Below, one piece after another: positions 44,421 through 53,088 of a stretch of DNA of 64,000 nt. A program made the position numbers and the translations under genes. The DNA comes from Rhodobacteraceae bacterium EL53. Its GTDB lineage: Bacteria; Pseudomonadota; Alphaproteobacteria; Rhodobacterales; Rhodobacteraceae. Location: positions 746,850-810,849 of the forward strand of contig OMPR01000013.1 of the NCBI GenBank assembly GCA_900313015.1, written 5' to 3'. Position 1 is the first letter of the stretch; each line of letters starts with the position of its first letter. Under the pieces are notes generated by a model that was not told where the DNA came from, did no database searches, and was given only the letters and a program-made list of their open reading frames with translations.

Positions 44421-46852
44421 GCGAGGGTAAGCAACAAAGCCGTTACAGGGGTACGGCGGCACTTTCTGAGAAAACACGTCAAACCGTTTTTCAAGAAGAC
44501 CATTTTCACCTTTTAAGGAATGAATTTTCTAACAAACTGTTGATTTTTTTTACAGCAACAGGGCGTGTTCCAAGATTGTTCAATTTTTGGGGTGTGGGCA
44601 ATGTACTGGCCAAAGAGTATAATGTTCTTTTCGTAAATGGCGCCAAGAATAGTTGGTATCAGGACGGCGTGAAGGGGATGGGCGATGATCTGCCGGGTAC
44701 GATTGAGTGGATCCAGAGATGGTGCAGCGAAAATGATGTTACAGAAATTTTATGCCTTGGCCAATCTATGGGTGGGTACGGGGCTTTGCTGTTTGGGGGG
44801 TTGTTAAACGCTCGCGCGCTTGCTTTTGCTGGAGAAACTGTTCTCCAGCTTCCAAGGAGTAGATTCAACTACTTGCTCTTGCTGAAGAAACTGTTCTCCA
44901 GATTCCGTGGAGTAGATTCAACTGCTGAAGAAACTGTTCTCCAGCTTCCATGGAGTAGATTCAAATGTCTGGCCGATAAAGATACAGAGGTCCTTTATGC
45001 ATCAATTGCGGAAAGTTTCCCTGAAGGATTTGATGCGACTCTTCTTATTGGAGAAAATGACGCCGTTGATCTCATTTCGGCTGAATATCTGGCGAAAATG
45101 CCCGGGGCAAAAATCATCTCTATGAAACACGTTGGTCACGGGCCAGCGGGGTATTTACGAAATCGGGACAGGTTAGAGCCGGTGATCCGATGCTGGATTG
45201 AAAAAAATCCTTTTCCAGATTTTCCTGAACAGGGATCTGTTATGGATTTACCTGGGTTTAATCAGGCTTTTTATGATGGGTTTGTTCATTTTCAGAACGG
45301 AAAATTTGAAAAAGCTCTGCCTCGATTGTCGCGAGCTATCACTCTTCATCCAGCACATGAAGAAGCACGCCGCCTGAAAGGCGCAGCGCTTCTTAAGCTT
45401 GGAAGGAATGTCGAGGCATTAGAGAATATTTCAGTCGCAGTAGCAATTTCTCCACTTTTTGCCGAGGCTCGTTATGATTTGGCGCGAGCGTTGCATCGGA
45501 TTGGAGAGTATGAAGAGTCTAGAAAAACATTTGTTAAAATGTTGCGTCAGTGGCCTACTCATCATCGCGCATTGTACGGCTTGGGAATGACCCATTTGAA
45601 AATGGGTGAACCTGAAAAAGCGCTTTTTCGCTTCAACAAGGCTTACGAACTTCAGCCCAATAACCCGCGTTATCGTAAACAGGCTAAAATTGAATCAGCT
45701 CCCTCAAAACAGAAGGCGGTAATGGATAAAAAGATCATGGTGTTGGGCACCAATGCGGGACAGGCTGATTTGATCCGTCACATGAAGGATCGCGGCTGGT
45801 TCGTCATTGGTGTATCCCCGATCAAGGGTGAATCCGGTCAGGCCTTCTGCGATGTGGTCGAAGAGATCAACATTGTTGATCTGGATGCGCTGGAAGAGGC
45901 CGCGCGCCGCCACGAGGTGGATCTGGTTTATTCGATCTCGTCTGATATCGCGATGACCTCGGTTGTGGCGCTGGCCGAACGTCTTGGCTTGCCGCACTTC
46001 TATGACAGTGAGTTCGTCGCACTTTTGGATAATAAAGCCGCGTTCCGAGCATTCCTGAAAGAGCATGACCTGAGCCCGGTGCCGTTTATCGAGGTAACCG
46101 AACCGGCGGGGGCCGCGCATTGGGATCATTTTCCCTGCATGGTTAAGCCCACCGATGCGCAGGGACAGCGTGGTGTGGTGCGCATTGATCGCGCCGAAGA
46201 TCTGAATGCGGCGATCACGCAGGCCGTCAGCCTGTCGCGTAGCAAGCGGGCCATTGTCGAAGGCTTCCTGGATGGGGTTGAAATCTCGTGCAACGTGATG
46301 GTCAGCGACGGTGAAGTTCGGATGAAAGTACTGTCCGAACGGCTGGTGCATGGACCTCATGCATTGGGTGTCCCACGCGGGCATCTGGTGCCGTGCAAGG
46401 ACGTCAGCGAAGAAAACCAGCGCGCGGCGTTGGATCTGGTGGATGGCATCATCGCCGCAATGGGAACCCGTGATGGGGTGTTGTATTGCCAGATGATCGT
46501 AACCCCCGAAGGCCCGCGTGTGGTCGAGATCGCTCCGCGTCTGGACGGCTGCCACATGTGGCGCTTGATCCGGGCCGCCGAAAATGTGGACCTGATTGGC
46601 ATGGCGATGGATTGCCTGACCGGTGAAGGCAGCCCTGAGACCCTTCCCAATGGCGGTGAAGGGGACCGGCATGGCCGTGACATGGAACTGATGTTCCAGC
46701 AAATGGCGCCGGGGGATCCCTTTGATCAGGCCAGATTCCCGGAACCCGAAGGGTCCCTTTATCATGAGTACCGGTACGAGGACGGAGACGATATTCGTCC
46801 GATCAATGGGACGCTTGAAGTGGTTGGATACTATGTGCGGGTGACGCCATGA
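44417..46852 (+). CDS. Chimeric alpha/beta-hydrolase - TPR - ATP-grasp protein
   Basis: An 811-residue fusion. Residues 1-275 resemble an alpha/beta hydrolase: ILCLGQSMGGYGALLFGG (nucleophile elbow GQSMGG near residue 117) and ISMKHVGHGPAGYL (late histidine). Residues 285-430 are about four TPR repeats (ALPRLSRAITLHPAHEEARR, SPLFAEARYDLARALHRIGE). From residue 436 (ATG-codon 45722) a complete ATP-grasp enzyme begins: KIMVLGTNAGQADLIRHMKD, FPCMVKPTDAQGQRGVV, YCQMIVTPEGPRVVEIAPRL. Base composition changes sharply at that point, from AT-rich to GC-rich. ATP-grasp enzymes join a carboxylate to an amine, fitting amino-acyl tailoring of a diamino sugar made by PseG. Starts behind AAGGAGGTGA and overlaps pseG and the next gene. 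Confidence 0.8.
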   Translation: MSEGKQQSRYRGTAALSEKTRQTVFQEDHFHLLRNEFSNKLLIFFTATGRVPRLFNFWGVGNVLAKEYNVLFVNGAKNSWYQDGVKGMGDDLPGTIEWIQRWCSENDVTEILCLGQSMGGYGALLFGGLLNARALAFAGETVLQLPRSRFNYLLLLKKLFSRFRGVDSTAEETVLQLPWSRFKCLADKDTEVLYASIAESFPEGFDATLLIGENDAVDLISAEYLAKMPGAKIISMKHVGHGPAGYLRNRDRLEPVIRCWIEKNPFPDFPEQGSVMDLPGFNQAFYDGFVHFQNGKFEKALPRLSRAITLHPAHEEARRLKGAALLKLGRNVEALENISVAVAISPLFAEARYDLARALHRIGEYEESRKTFVKMLRQWPTHHRALYGLGMTHLKMGEPEKALFRFNKAYELQPNNPRYRKQAKIESAPSKQKAVMDKKIMVLGTNAGQADLIRHMKDRGWFVIGVSPIKGESGQAFCDVVEEINIVDLDALEEAARRHEVDLVYSISSDIAMTSVVALAERLGLPHFYDSEFVALLDNKAAFRAFLKEHDLSPVPFIEVTEPAGAAHWDHFPCMVKPTDAQGQRGVVRIDRAEDLNAAITQAVSLSRSKRAIVEGFLDGVEISCNVMVSDGEVRMKVLSERLVHGPHALGVPRGHLVPCKDVSEENQRAALDLVDGIIAAMGTRDGVLYCQMIVTPEGPRVVEIAPRLDGCHMWRLIRAAENVDLIGMAMDCLTGEGSPETLPNGGEGDRHGRDMELMFQQMAPGDPFDQARFPEPEGSLYHEYRYEDGDDIRPINGTLEVVGYYVRVTP
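44828..44965 (+). repeat. Three tandem ~43-bp repeats inside the hydrolase domain
   Basis: Units start at 44828, 44881 and 44924, each reading GCTGRAGAAACTGTTCTCCA and then TGGAGTAGATTCAA with small changes. The spacings of 53 and 43 bases put the middle unit in another reading frame, yet the sum (96) keeps the gene open. The first unit contains a perfect 9-bp-arm hairpin (GCTGGAGAA / TTCTCCAGC, 44828-44849). Confidence 0.85.
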
Positions 46853-47754
46853 GCGGTACGGTGACATCCGGTCTGGTGGCGGTCACTGGCGCGTCGGGTT
46901 TCATCGGACGCTATCTTTGTGCTGATCTGGAGGCGGCTGGCTATCGGGTACGCCGTCTGGGGCGCAGCGCGCCCGAAATGGCAGAGGACCGCCAAACCGA
47001 TTATAGCCGCGATAGCCTGACAGCAGCGCTGGAGGGGGTAGATGCGGTGATCCATCTGGCGGGCCGCCGTATGACCCGCGAAGACGCGCCAATGGATTTG
47101 GCTCCGTTCTGGGAGCCAAATGTGGCCGTGATCGGTGATTTGGTGGCCGCAGCACAGGCCAATGGAGTGAGTAAGATTGTGTTGGCATCGACCATCGCAG
47201 TTTATTCTGCAGGCAGCGGTCTGCCCTATCGGGAAAGCGCGCCGACCCGACCGATTAATGCCTATGCGCTGTCGAAACTGATGGCCGAGCAGCATTTGGA
47301 AATGCAGACTCGCGCAAAAGGACCTGCGGCGGTATCGTTACGCCTGGCTGCGGTTTATGGGCATGGCGAAAAGGGCACTCCGGCGCTGATGAAATTCATC
47401 GGTCTGGCAAATGCTGGGGAAACCATCGTGTTGACGGGGAATGCCGATTATCGCATCGACCAACTCTATGTACGCGACGCAACCTCGGCGTTTTTGGCTG
47501 CCCTGCGTGGTGTGGCGACCGGGGTTTACAACATCGGCGGCGGTCGGGCGGTTCCTGTTGGTGAAATTGCTGAAACCGTGAATGATGTTTTCGGGAATGT
47601 GGGGAACATCCGTTATGATACGGATAGCGATGCCCCGATGCCAAAGAACGCAATGGCTCTGGATGAGGCACAACACAATCTTGACTGGGAGCCGGCCTAT
47701 GATTTGCGTGCCGGGTTGGCGGATTTCCGGCAAGCCCAGGAAAATGCAGGCTAA
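46849..47754 (+). CDS. NAD-dependent epimerase/dehydratase family protein
   Basis: A 301-residue extended SDR acting on a nucleotide sugar. Rossmann loop VAVTGASGFIGRYLCADLEA, catalytic stretch VLASTIAVYSAGSGLPYRES, and YxxxK in INAYALSKLMAEQHLEM. GVYNIGGGRAVPVGEIAETV is the usual C-terminal substrate-domain strand. Its position between the ATP-grasp chimera and pseI, with overlapping start (ATGA), places it in the nonulosonate pathway, perhaps as a 4-epimerase or reductase on the precursor sugar; the reaction is inferred only from neighbours. It is not a typical PseB, which has a longer pattern. Confidence 0.82.
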   Translation: MSGTVTSGLVAVTGASGFIGRYLCADLEAAGYRVRRLGRSAPEMAEDRQTDYSRDSLTAALEGVDAVIHLAGRRMTREDAPMDLAPFWEPNVAVIGDLVAAAQANGVSKIVLASTIAVYSAGSGLPYRESAPTRPINAYALSKLMAEQHLEMQTRAKGPAAVSLRLAAVYGHGEKGTPALMKFIGLANAGETIVLTGNADYRIDQLYVRDATSAFLAALRGVATGVYNIGGGRAVPVGEIAETVNDVFGNVGNIRYDTDSDAPMPKNAMALDEAQHNLDWEPAYDLRAGLADFRQAQENAG

Positions 47755-47783
47755 GCTCCGTGACGAGATAAAGGACAAGACAG

Positions 47784-48857
47784 ATGCTGACTCTCAGAGA
47801 AGAACTGAGTAAGACCCACGGGATCGCTAACGATGGCACTCCCTTCATTATCGCCGAGATGTCGGGCAACCACAATCAGTCGCTGGACCGGGCGCTGGCC
47901 ATTGTTGATGCGGCGGCGGCAACGGGAGCGGATGCGCTCAAAATTCAGACGTTTACCGCAGATAGTATGACGCTGGATTTGTCCGAGGGCGAATTTACCA
48001 TCACTGATCCCAAATCGCTTTGGGTTGGGCGCACGCTCTATAGTCTCTATCAAGAGGCTAAAACCCCGGCGGAATGGCACAAGCCGATCTTTGATCGGGC
48101 TAAGGAAAAAGGCATTCTGGCCTTTTCGACCCCGTTTTCCGAGGATGCGGTCGAGTTGCTCGAAAGCCTAGACGTACCCGCCTATAAGATCGCTTCCTTT
48201 GAGGCGATTGATTTGCCACTTGTCCGTTGCGTCGCAGAGACGGGCAAACCGATGATCATTTCTACGGGTATGGCAACGCCAGTGGAAATCGGCGAAGCGG
48301 TTGAGACTGCGCTATCTGCCGGGTGTACTAATCTGACATTGCTAAAGTGCACCTCTTCTTATCCAGCAAGCCCTGAGAATACCAATCTGGTGACCATGCC
48401 TTTGCTGGGACAGACTTGGGGAGTGAATTACGGGCTGTCGGATCATACGATGGGCACCGGTGTGTCGGTGGCCGCGACTGCGCTGGGGGCCAGCGTGATC
48501 GAGAAACACTTTATTATCGACCGATCCGAAGGGGGCGTGGACAGCGCCTTTTCATTGGAGCCAGATGAATTCACTGCGTTGATGGTTGAAACTGAGCGCG
48601 CCGCGCAGGCGATGGGTAAGGTCTGGTGGGGTGGTACCGCGTCAGAGCAGGCCGGGCGCAAGAAACGTCGCTCGCTTTATATTGCACACGATCTGAAGGC
48701 TGGGGATGTTCTGACACCCGAGAATCTACGCCGGATCCGTCCGGGTCTGGGTTTGGCACCGCGCCATTATGACGTGCTGATCGGGCGTCAGGTCGGACGT
48801 GATGTGGCACGGGGTACCCCGATGAGCTGGGACCTGCTCGACCAAGAACAGAATTGA
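47784..48857 (+). CDS. pseI: Pseudaminic acid synthase
   Basis: A 357-residue NeuB-family synthase of the PseI subtype, with FIIAEMSGNHNQSLDRALAI, TFTADSMTLDLSEGEFTI, WHKPIFDRAKEKGILAFST and PENTNLVTMPLLGQTWGVNY typical of PseI and not of NeuB. The C-terminal SAF lid is present (RRSLYIAHDLKAGDVLTPEN and IRPGLGLAPRHYDVLIGRQV). It condenses phosphoenolpyruvate with 2,4-diacetamido-2,4,6-trideoxy-L-altrose, the PseG product, to pseudaminic acid. PseB, PseC, PseF and PseH are not in the window and would have to be encoded elsewhere. AAAGGA lies ahead of the ATG. Confidence 0.92.
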   Translation: MLTLREELSKTHGIANDGTPFIIAEMSGNHNQSLDRALAIVDAAAATGADALKIQTFTADSMTLDLSEGEFTITDPKSLWVGRTLYSLYQEAKTPAEWHKPIFDRAKEKGILAFSTPFSEDAVELLESLDVPAYKIASFEAIDLPLVRCVAETGKPMIISTGMATPVEIGEAVETALSAGCTNLTLLKCTSSYPASPENTNLVTMPLLGQTWGVNYGLSDHTMGTGVSVAATALGASVIEKHFIIDRSEGGVDSAFSLEPDEFTALMVETERAAQAMGKVWWGGTASEQAGRKKRRSLYIAHDLKAGDVLTPENLRRIRPGLGLAPRHYDVLIGRQVGRDVARGTPMSWDLLDQEQN

Positions 48858-48865
48858 GAAACCTC

Positions 48866-51800
48866 ATGATCCGCAAACGTTTATATCGCTTGAAAACGGT
48901 GTTGCTCCGAAAGCTTCAATATGGCGGCCCTTTGCGCCTGAGCAAGCTGTTGATCTGGTGCAAGCAATATAAGCTGGCGGGTTATGTGCTTTATCTGCCC
49001 GGGCGGTATAATAAAAATTGCGTGCGCACCCTTAAGCTAAAAAAGGCTGCGTATGAAGGGCAGGGCGATTTCGCCCGGGCTTCGGAATATCAGGCACGTC
49101 GGTTGCGCCTACTTATGGCGGAGCCGATTAAGGACAAGAACTACGACGCTCTGCTTGCTCTCATGGCCGAGATGGAGCGGACGACACGTGCTGCTCCGTT
49201 TAAGGCGGGACAGCTGATTGCTCGACAGATGGTGTCAGATCCTGGGCGCAGGCGGGTTCTGGGAGCTGCTCTCAGGACGCAGAAAAATTTCAAGGACAGT
49301 GCGTATCTCATCCATATCATTACACTATGCCGTGCAATGAAGGGGGCGTATCGTCCTGCTGCCCGGATGGCCGTGAAAGAATTGGCCAATCCACATGATG
49401 CGCCCGAAATACTACAAGCTCGTCGCAGTAAGATCCTGCAAGAGAGCTGGCGAGTGGTGGACTTGATTGCCCGAGAATCTATGGATTGGGCAAATGAGAG
49501 TGGCGATTACGACAGCTTTCTGGCCGAAGCCGTTGGTAAGAAAAAGCCTGCGAAAGGGGGGGACGTCCCCACCGAAGATGGGGTTTTACGGACGCAGTCC
49601 TTTAAGGAGCTGGCCCTGCAAGGCCGGTTGCGGGACAAGTACCTGACAATCTGCGATGAGGAGTTCACCGAGGCGACTACGTTGCGGGCCAAGATCAAAG
49701 CCGCGCAAGACATGGTGCGTGCCAGCGTCCGGCATGTGCCGGATTATAGTAGCTCTTATGAGTTGGCCCGCACGCGTCTGACCGGAATAAGCGTTGAGCT
49801 AGAGACGCTCTTTGATGACACCATCCCACGTAGCGCACAGCAGAACACCGAAATGGTTTTGGGTCTATGCGATTATTTGTTGCTGGCACGTCGCCTAGGG
49901 ATGGAGAATGAGAAAGCTAAGATCCTGCAGCGCATGGAAGCGTTGTCGGAACAGCCTGATATGCTTGCCGTATTATGGCCAGTGCCAGCGATGATTGCCC
50001 GCGATGTGTCTCAGGCGAAGCTGGCTGGGCGTATCATGGCACGCCTCGAGGTGAGTAAACCTAAGATCAATCGCGATATGCAGAACTATTTCCGCTGGGC
50101 TATGATCACGCGCGAATATGAACAGGCAAATGCCTTTTATAAGGTGCTGCCCAAGAACCTGCATCGGCGCAGTGGCCTGCTGTATTACGCCAATATTTTG
50201 CAACGCCAGGGGCGTTTCAAAGAGGCGCTGGATTTGGTTAAGGATGTTTATGGCCAGCTGTTGAGCAACCCCAGCACGGTCAACGCCTATTCCAGCTACA
50301 GCCTGATCAAACGTGTGGGCGAGCTGCTATTCCTGATCGAGACTGCAAAGCAATTCCAGTTGGTGCCGCAGCCACAAAACCCCAAAGGGGTGATCTTGAT
50401 TGCGCCGCGCAATATTGACCACCTACGGCGCAATCCGCTGATGGTTCTAGTCGAGCTTAAGCGCAAGGGCTGGGCCGTGGTGCCTATTGTTGAAGGGTTC
50501 TTGCCTAAAGAGTTGACCGGCATCGAGGAAATTGATGTCATGAACGGAGCCATCAATCCTAATATTTGCCTCAGTGACGATGCCACTGAGGCTATGCCGG
50601 AGGTTGAAGATTTTGTGTTCGAGCCGGAGAATGCGACTCTGCGTTGGGGTCCGATCGATCTGGGGCATTCACTGTGGGAAGATGCAGCGATCAACCGGCG
50701 TCGCTATACGATCCACTGGCAATGCCCCGAGTTGCAGAGCTATTTGGGTGGATTGGCCGACTGGACCCGGGCCGAGGGGCGAGTGTTGCAATATGCGCGC
50801 CAAAAGAATGCTGAATTGAATTTGCCAATGGGTTGTATTTCGTTGTTCAGTTGTCGTCTGCCGGATTCCCTGTTGCGGTTTTACTGTGAAGAGCATGGTG
50901 ATCCTGAACAGTTCTTCTGTTTGCAAGCGGCCAATGGCTACCAAAACTATTTCACTAACTTTGCGACTAATGTTTCGCAGCGATTTGTGCTGCGCAACGT
51001 GACGAAACATCCTGAGGTACGATCCGGTAGCTTTCCGATTCCCGAGTATTTCGAAAACTATTATGAACGCCGAAAACCACACATCTCAGAGATCATGGCC
51101 CGGTTCATTGGGGTGACTAAGGTCAAACGTTCGACCGAAGGCACATCAGGGCGTTCCCCTGAAGCAGAAGCACTCGATGCACGGATCCGGGCTTGGCAGG
51201 CGAATGGCGGTAAGATTGCCTGTGCCTTTGGCAAGGTGGTTTGTGATAGTTCGGTACCCTTTGACGGTGGCCCGGCGCATCGGTCAATGAAGGATTGGAT
51301 AAACCACTGTATTCGCGCGGTGCAGGGCAGCAATACGTTGTTGCTGATCAAGCCGCATCCGCATGAGTTAAACAACCAGATTGCTACTTTTCCGACTGAA
51401 TATTTCCGCGAGTTGATTGAAGAACCGTTGGGGGAGAATGCAATTTTCATGGGGCATCGTTGGTTCGATATGCATGATATGCAGGATCGGATGGATTTGG
51501 GGCTGGTCTACAATGGGACCACCGCCATCGAGTTGGGTATCATGGGGATCCCTTGTATTCTCGCTGGGCATTTTGCACCGATCGACTATCCGATTGGTCA
51601 TGTGGCGCCCACTGGTACGGTGGACTTTGAGGCCTATCTACGGTTTGAAAAGCCTGCTCAAGTTGCAACTGATTTGCGCGAACGGGCTGCGGTCTGGCTG
51701 GACTATATGGCAAACGAAGATTTTACGCAGGCTTATAGGTTCCATACGCGCCCTGTGACCAACAAGGTACTCTATCCGCCTTATTGGTTTGCTGATGATG

Positions 51801-52018
51801 TCCAGAAACATGTGGAGGCTCCGGATGCGGCGGTCGTCGAGCTTGCCGGGCGGGCGCTTGGCGAACGTTTTGAGCCGGGATTCCCTGTCGTACAGAAGGT
51901 TGAATCTAAAACCCACATCCATATGCCGGGGGCTACGGCGCCCTCTCCTTTGGAAACCGAGACCACATCACGCGGTTCTGACACCACCATCATCGCCAAA
52001 ACACATATAAAGCGTTGA
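48866..52018 (+). CDS. Large glycosyltransferase-like protein, capsule type, with helical N-terminal half
   Basis: A 1,050-residue protein. The first ~500 residues are largely helical and basic with a repeat-like look (possible TPR-related solenoid; FKVLPKNLHRRSGLLYYANIL-like helices near residue 430). The C-terminal half resembles capsule polysaccharide transferases: GGKIACAFGKVVCDSSVPFD, LLIKPHPHELNN (about residue 828) and MDLGLVYNGTTAIELGIMGI, the donor-sugar loop. It likely adds a sugar, maybe the nonulosonic acid made by the operon. I prefer ATG 48866; a TTG at 48854 overlapping pseI is possible. No close family name recognised. Confidence 0.7.
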   Translation: MIRKRLYRLKTVLLRKLQYGGPLRLSKLLIWCKQYKLAGYVLYLPGRYNKNCVRTLKLKKAAYEGQGDFARASEYQARRLRLLMAEPIKDKNYDALLALMAEMERTTRAAPFKAGQLIARQMVSDPGRRRVLGAALRTQKNFKDSAYLIHIITLCRAMKGAYRPAARMAVKELANPHDAPEILQARRSKILQESWRVVDLIARESMDWANESGDYDSFLAEAVGKKKPAKGGDVPTEDGVLRTQSFKELALQGRLRDKYLTICDEEFTEATTLRAKIKAAQDMVRASVRHVPDYSSSYELARTRLTGISVELETLFDDTIPRSAQQNTEMVLGLCDYLLLARRLGMENEKAKILQRMEALSEQPDMLAVLWPVPAMIARDVSQAKLAGRIMARLEVSKPKINRDMQNYFRWAMITREYEQANAFYKVLPKNLHRRSGLLYYANILQRQGRFKEALDLVKDVYGQLLSNPSTVNAYSSYSLIKRVGELLFLIETAKQFQLVPQPQNPKGVILIAPRNIDHLRRNPLMVLVELKRKGWAVVPIVEGFLPKELTGIEEIDVMNGAINPNICLSDDATEAMPEVEDFVFEPENATLRWGPIDLGHSLWEDAAINRRRYTIHWQCPELQSYLGGLADWTRAEGRVLQYARQKNAELNLPMGCISLFSCRLPDSLLRFYCEEHGDPEQFFCLQAANGYQNYFTNFATNVSQRFVLRNVTKHPEVRSGSFPIPEYFENYYERRKPHISEIMARFIGVTKVKRSTEGTSGRSPEAEALDARIRAWQANGGKIACAFGKVVCDSSVPFDGGPAHRSMKDWINHCIRAVQGSNTLLLIKPHPHELNNQIATFPTEYFRELIEEPLGENAIFMGHRWFDMHDMQDRMDLGLVYNGTTAIELGIMGIPCILAGHFAPIDYPIGHVAPTGTVDFEAYLRFEKPAQVATDLRERAAVWLDYMANEDFTQAYRFHTRPVTNKVLYPPYWFADDVQKHVEAPDAAVVELAGRALGERFEPGFPVVQKVESKTHIHMPGATAPSPLETETTSRGSDTTIIAKTHIKR

Positions 52019-52023
52019 TAAAT

Positions 52024-53088
52024 ATGACCTCTGATCTGTCGATCATCTTTTCCCGCTATGCCGCAGGAATGGTCAGTGCAATCAGCGCGTTTGCTGGTAC
52101 CAGATGGGGCCGTCACCTGTGATTTTGCGGATCATGACCTGCATCTCGGGAACTATTCCCAACCTTATCAGGGAAAGATGCAGTTGGAGGAGCTGCAGAA
52201 GCACTTGCATTCGCTGCCGCACCTGCCTGACGCCATTCCCTATGTGACCAGTTATTATAGATTTTACCTGCGCATCGCCAGCGTATGGCACTGGAGGATG
52301 GCCAACAATGAGCTGTCTGGGCCTCTGGGTCTGTTGCGGATGTATGAGCACCTTCGGGATCTGCCACGTCGATACTTTACCTATCGCTTCCTGCTCTGCC
52401 CTGAAACGTTGGGATCTATTGCTTATCTTTCCCGGTTTGGGGACGAGGTTAAGGATAAGATCCGTGGCGGCATGGTGTTGACCTGTTTGGGTGGGCATCG
52501 TGAGCCGCTTAGTTTCAAGCTGTCGCGCCAAGATTGGCTAGATGCTCCCAGTCCCATCGACAATCTGGCGAGGAAGTTCGCCGATGCTTCGATCTGCGGC
52601 CCTTTACTCCCACTTCAGGATCAGATGAACGTCAATTCTGCTCGCTTGGGTTCAATTTCCCGATCATTCAGGCGGCTAGAACCGTTTACGGGCAGTTCGT
52701 GGAGTATCACACCTCTGGAGATGACAAGCGTTTTATGAGGGTCGAGCAGGTGGAGCGGGCCGCGGATGTGTTGGCAGAATTCATGCAGGTGTTTGATTAT
52801 GAAGATCAAAACTTGCGCAATACCCAACCGTTTGGTGAACCACAGTTGGGCCGGCGGGGGCTGTATCCAACCATGAATTCTCCGATGAACCGGGGTAATT
52901 CCAGCGATAACGCGGTGGACCAGCGTCAGACCCTGAACCGATTGTTGATGTTTCTGTCACTGGCGGACGGTCAGCGTGGGCTAAACCAGATTGCAGACAA
53001 AATCGGCTGTGGTCCGGATGCTCTGTTACCTATTCTCGCTGAGCTGCAGAAACAGAATATTATTGTAACCGAAAAGATAGGTGACTGA
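52024..53088 (+). pseudogene. DUF4910-like aminopeptidase-type gene, decayed
   Basis: Parts in two frames match DUF4910 (M28-peptidase-like proteins found in deoxysugar clusters): FADHDLHLGNYSQPYQGKMQ, LPDAIPYVTSYYRF, MANNELSGPLGLLRMYEHLR and PETLGSIAYLSRFGDEV. After a frameshift between about 52570 and 52610 it goes on as GSDERQFCSLGFNFP, VYGQFVEYHTSGDDKRF and GEPQLGRRGLYPT. The stretch between YVTSYY and MANNEL is about 60 residues shorter than in relatives that I recall, removing part of the active site, and the N-terminus is also cut. The stop overlaps the next start (TGATG). Confidence 0.75.

Noticed and set aside
45704..46867. 387-codon minus-strand frame opposite the ATP-grasp domain
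   Set aside because: It is the antisense shadow of a GC-rich gene with clear ATP-grasp motifs on the plus strand.
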